8,282 nucleotides of DNA from Mucilaginibacter sp. (GTDB lineage: Bacteria; Bacteroidota; Bacteroidia; Sphingobacteriales; Sphingobacteriaceae): NCBI GenBank assembly GCA_025934475.1, contig JAICXZ010000101.1, positions 1 to 8,282 of the forward strand, written 5' to 3'. The position numbers and the translations under genes were made by a program. The notes beneath the pieces were generated by a model, which ran no database searches, was not told where the DNA came from, and was given only the letters and a program-made list of their open reading frames with translations. Below are positions 7,095 to 8,282 of the stretch, piece after piece. The number at the start of each line of letters is the position of its first letter. Within the stretch, counting starts at the first letter, position 1.

Positions 7095-7874
7095 ATGAAA
7101 TACAGGATCATTTTAACCGCAATGATGGCAGGCAGCCTGTTTGCGGCAAAGGCACAGGAAAAAGCAAAGCCCGAGGATACCGAAATCTGGGAGCCGATAC
7201 CTAAGGTAGTAACCCCCGGTGCACATTTAGGCGACGCGCCTTCAGATGCGATCATCTTGTTCGACGGTAAAAACCTGGACGAATGGGTAACAGTAAGCGA
7301 TGGTTCACCAGCCAAATGGGATGTTGCCGATGGCTTGCTAACCGTAAACAAAGCCAATCACTCAGGCAATATTGAGACCAAACGCAAGTTTACCAACTAC
7401 CAGTTACACATTGAGTGGAAAGAACCGGAGGGTTTGGAAGGTACAGGACAGGGCAGGGGCAACAGCGGCATTTTCCTGGCTTCGATCGGTAAAGGCGATG
7501 CAGGTTATGAGTTGCAGGTACTTGATCCGTACAACAACAAGACCTACGTGAATGGTATGGCTGGCAGCCTTTACAAGCAGGCTATTCCACTGGCTAATCC
7601 AGGTCGCAAGGATAACGAATGGCAGGTTTATGATGTGATCTGGACCGCGCCGGTTTTCAATGCGGATGGCTCTTTGAAATCACCGGCATATGCTACCGTA
7701 TTTTTCAACGGTGTGCTGGTTGAAAACCACTTTGAACTGAAGGGCCCGACGCAGTACATCGGCAAACCAAGCTATGATAAAGCCGCTTTCGGCCCCGCCC
7801 CAATAAAATTGCAGGCACATGGCGATTCAAGCAAGCCGCTGAGCTTCCGTAATATCTGGGTTAGGGAACTGTAA
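7095..7874 (+). CDS. Secreted DUF1080 protein, 3-keto-disaccharide hydrolase type
   Basis: A 259-residue secreted protein. A Sec signal peptide (Lys2, hydrophobic residues 5-18, probable cleavage after AKA, residue 20) precedes a short linker and one DUF1080 domain, a concanavalin-like beta-sandwich (about 51-259). Signature segments are ILFDGKNLDEW (54-64), NSGIFL (123-128), YELQVLD (138-144), GSLYKQ (157-162), a Trp-rich strand around 176-184, PIKLQAHG (236-243) and the C-terminal FRNIWVREL (251-259). Characterised members cleave glycosides whose sugar has been oxidised to the 3-keto form, by hydrolysis or elimination. That activity fits an operon with oxidoreductase and epimerase genes. 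The length is normal for a single-domain member and there is no lipobox, so it should be soluble in the periplasm. It is the last gene before a strong terminator. Family assignment is firm; the glycosidic linkage and sugar are unknown. Confidence 0.92.
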   Translation: MKYRIILTAMMAGSLFAAKAQEKAKPEDTEIWEPIPKVVTPGAHLGDAPSDAIILFDGKNLDEWVTVSDGSPAKWDVADGLLTVNKANHSGNIETKRKFTNYQLHIEWKEPEGLEGTGQGRGNSGIFLASIGKGDAGYELQVLDPYNNKTYVNGMAGSLYKQAIPLANPGRKDNEWQVYDVIWTAPVFNADGSLKSPAYATVFFNGVLVENHFELKGPTQYIGKPSYDKAAFGPAPIKLQAHGDSSKPLSFRNIWVREL

Positions 7875-7897
7875 AATAAGTTTAAAAATATAATAAG

Positions 7898-7932
7898 GGG
7901 CTTATTCCATGAGGAATAAGCCCTTTTTGTTT
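7898..7932 (+). terminator. Rho-independent terminator ending the operon
   Basis: A perfect 11-base-pair stem (7898-7908 pairing with 7913-7923) encloses the four-base loop ATGA. It is followed by TTTTTGTTT on the + strand. The stem can extend through a G-T wobble and two A-T pairs. It begins 24 bases after the DUF1080 stop codon and separates the operon from the sensor gene downstream. Confidence 0.93.
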
Positions 7933-8002
7933 AAGTAAAATTTTTAACTAACAATGATTTTTTTTCATTTTGGTTAAAACCCCTAACCCTATTCCGGCCA
8001 TT

Positions 8003-8031
8003 TTCGTATAAAAAACGAAGTCACCATGACT
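8003..8031. promoter_or_regulatory. Two small inverted repeats upstream of the sensor gene
   Basis: The 151 bases between the terminator and the sensor start hold two adjacent short inverted repeats: TTCGT/ACGAA around seven AT bases (8003-8019) and AGTCA-CCA-TGACT (8019-8031). They sit 53-81 bases before the ATG, where an operator could be. The arms are only five bases each, so chance is a real possibility. No convincing TAnnTTTG -7 element with a -33 TTG was found in this region. Confidence 0.2.
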
Positions 8032-8083
8032 GGTTAATTGCCCATAAGGGGACGACCTGAATTAAAATATTGAGAACGATTTG

Positions 8084-8282
8084 ATGTTGAGCGCCACTGA
8101 AATAGCTGCCTCGGTAAGGAAACTATTATTTATTATTTTCCTGGCAGCCCCCCTTTTTTGTTTTTCCCAAGCCCCTAGTATCAATTTTGATCATTTTGGA
8201 ACGCGTGAAGGGCTGTCGCAGATCAATGTAAACTGTGTTTTCCAGGATAGCCGCGGCTTTATGTGGATAGGTTGCCGTAATG
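8084..8282 (+). CDS. Two-component regulator propeller sensor, N-terminal fragment
   Basis: The first 66 codons of a protein cut off by the window end. A signal sequence (Arg12-Lys13, hydrophobic 14-27, possible cleavage near SQA at 28-30) leads into FDHFGTREGLSQINVNCVFQ (35-54), then DSRGFMWIGCRN (55-66). This Gly-Leu-Ser ... Asp-x-x-Gly-Phe-x-Trp-Ile-Gly pattern is the first blade of the two-component regulator propeller. Such proteins have a large periplasmic beta-propeller sensor followed by a histidine kinase, often a hybrid with a response regulator and AraC-type DNA-binding domain; the output part cannot be seen here. In Bacteroidota they commonly control neighbouring carbohydrate-use genes. 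The frame is closed upstream by TAA at 8063-8065, and the ATG at 8084 is preferred over TTG at 8081. Transcription is probably separate, because a terminator lies upstream. Confidence 0.85.
   Translation, partial: MLSATEIAASVRKLLFIIFLAAPLFCFSQAPSINFDHFGTREGLSQINVNCVFQDSRGFMWIGCRN

Overview
The window reads as part of a Bacteroidota chromosome, most likely a Sphingobacteriales soil or plant bacterium of the Mucilaginibacter/Pedobacter type. The reasons are the moderate GC content, the absence of purine-rich Shine-Dalgarno sequences before any start codon, AT-rich gene leaders, and a protein set typical of that group: a DUF1080 protein, Tat-exported TIM-barrel sugar epimerases, a NupG-like permease, and a sensor of the two-component regulator propeller type. 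This placement comes from recognising protein families, not from a marker gene.

Layout: positions 2-7874 hold eight genes, all on the + strand, with gaps of only 14-76 bases and no visible internal terminator, so they look like one operon whose 5' end lies before the window. In order they are: (1) a Gfo/Idh/MocA NAD(P)-dependent sugar oxidoreductase missing its N-terminus at the window edge; (2) a cytoplasmic sugar isomerase/epimerase TIM barrel; (3) an MFS sugar transporter resembling the FucP group; (4) a lipoprotein c-type cytochrome; (5) a NupG-like MFS permease; (6) an exported hydroxypyruvate-isomerase-like TIM barrel; (7) a Tat-exported sugar isomerase/epimerase TIM barrel; (8) a secreted DUF1080 (3-keto-disaccharide hydrolase type) protein. 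A strong rho-independent terminator at 7898-7932 closes the unit. After it, a signal-peptide-bearing sensor with the first propeller repeat begins at 8084 and runs off the window.

How the genes may work together (inference): Gfo/Idh/MocA enzymes, xylose-isomerase-like TIM barrels and DUF1080 proteins are the known partners in oxidative glycoside breakdown. In that route a sugar hydroxyl, often C3, is oxidised to a ketone, the weakened glycosidic bond is cleaved, and the keto-sugar is then epimerised or reduced. Here DUF1080 and two TIM barrels carry export signals, while the oxidoreductase fragment and the first TIM barrel appear cytoplasmic. That suggests cleavage in the periplasm, uptake through one or both permeases, and final processing in the cytoplasm. 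The cytochrome suggests that the first oxidation may be done by a periplasmic flavoenzyme that passes electrons to the respiratory chain. No such enzyme is in the window, so it would have to be encoded upstream or elsewhere.

Non-coding signals of note are an eight-base-period repeat array filling the gap between genes 1 and 2, a shared AA(C/T)TAT-N5-ATG leader before genes 5-8, and a 51-base G-free leader before the cytochrome gene. No tRNA, rRNA, CRISPR array, insertion sequence or phage gene was seen. No gene-free stretch exceeds 300 bases.
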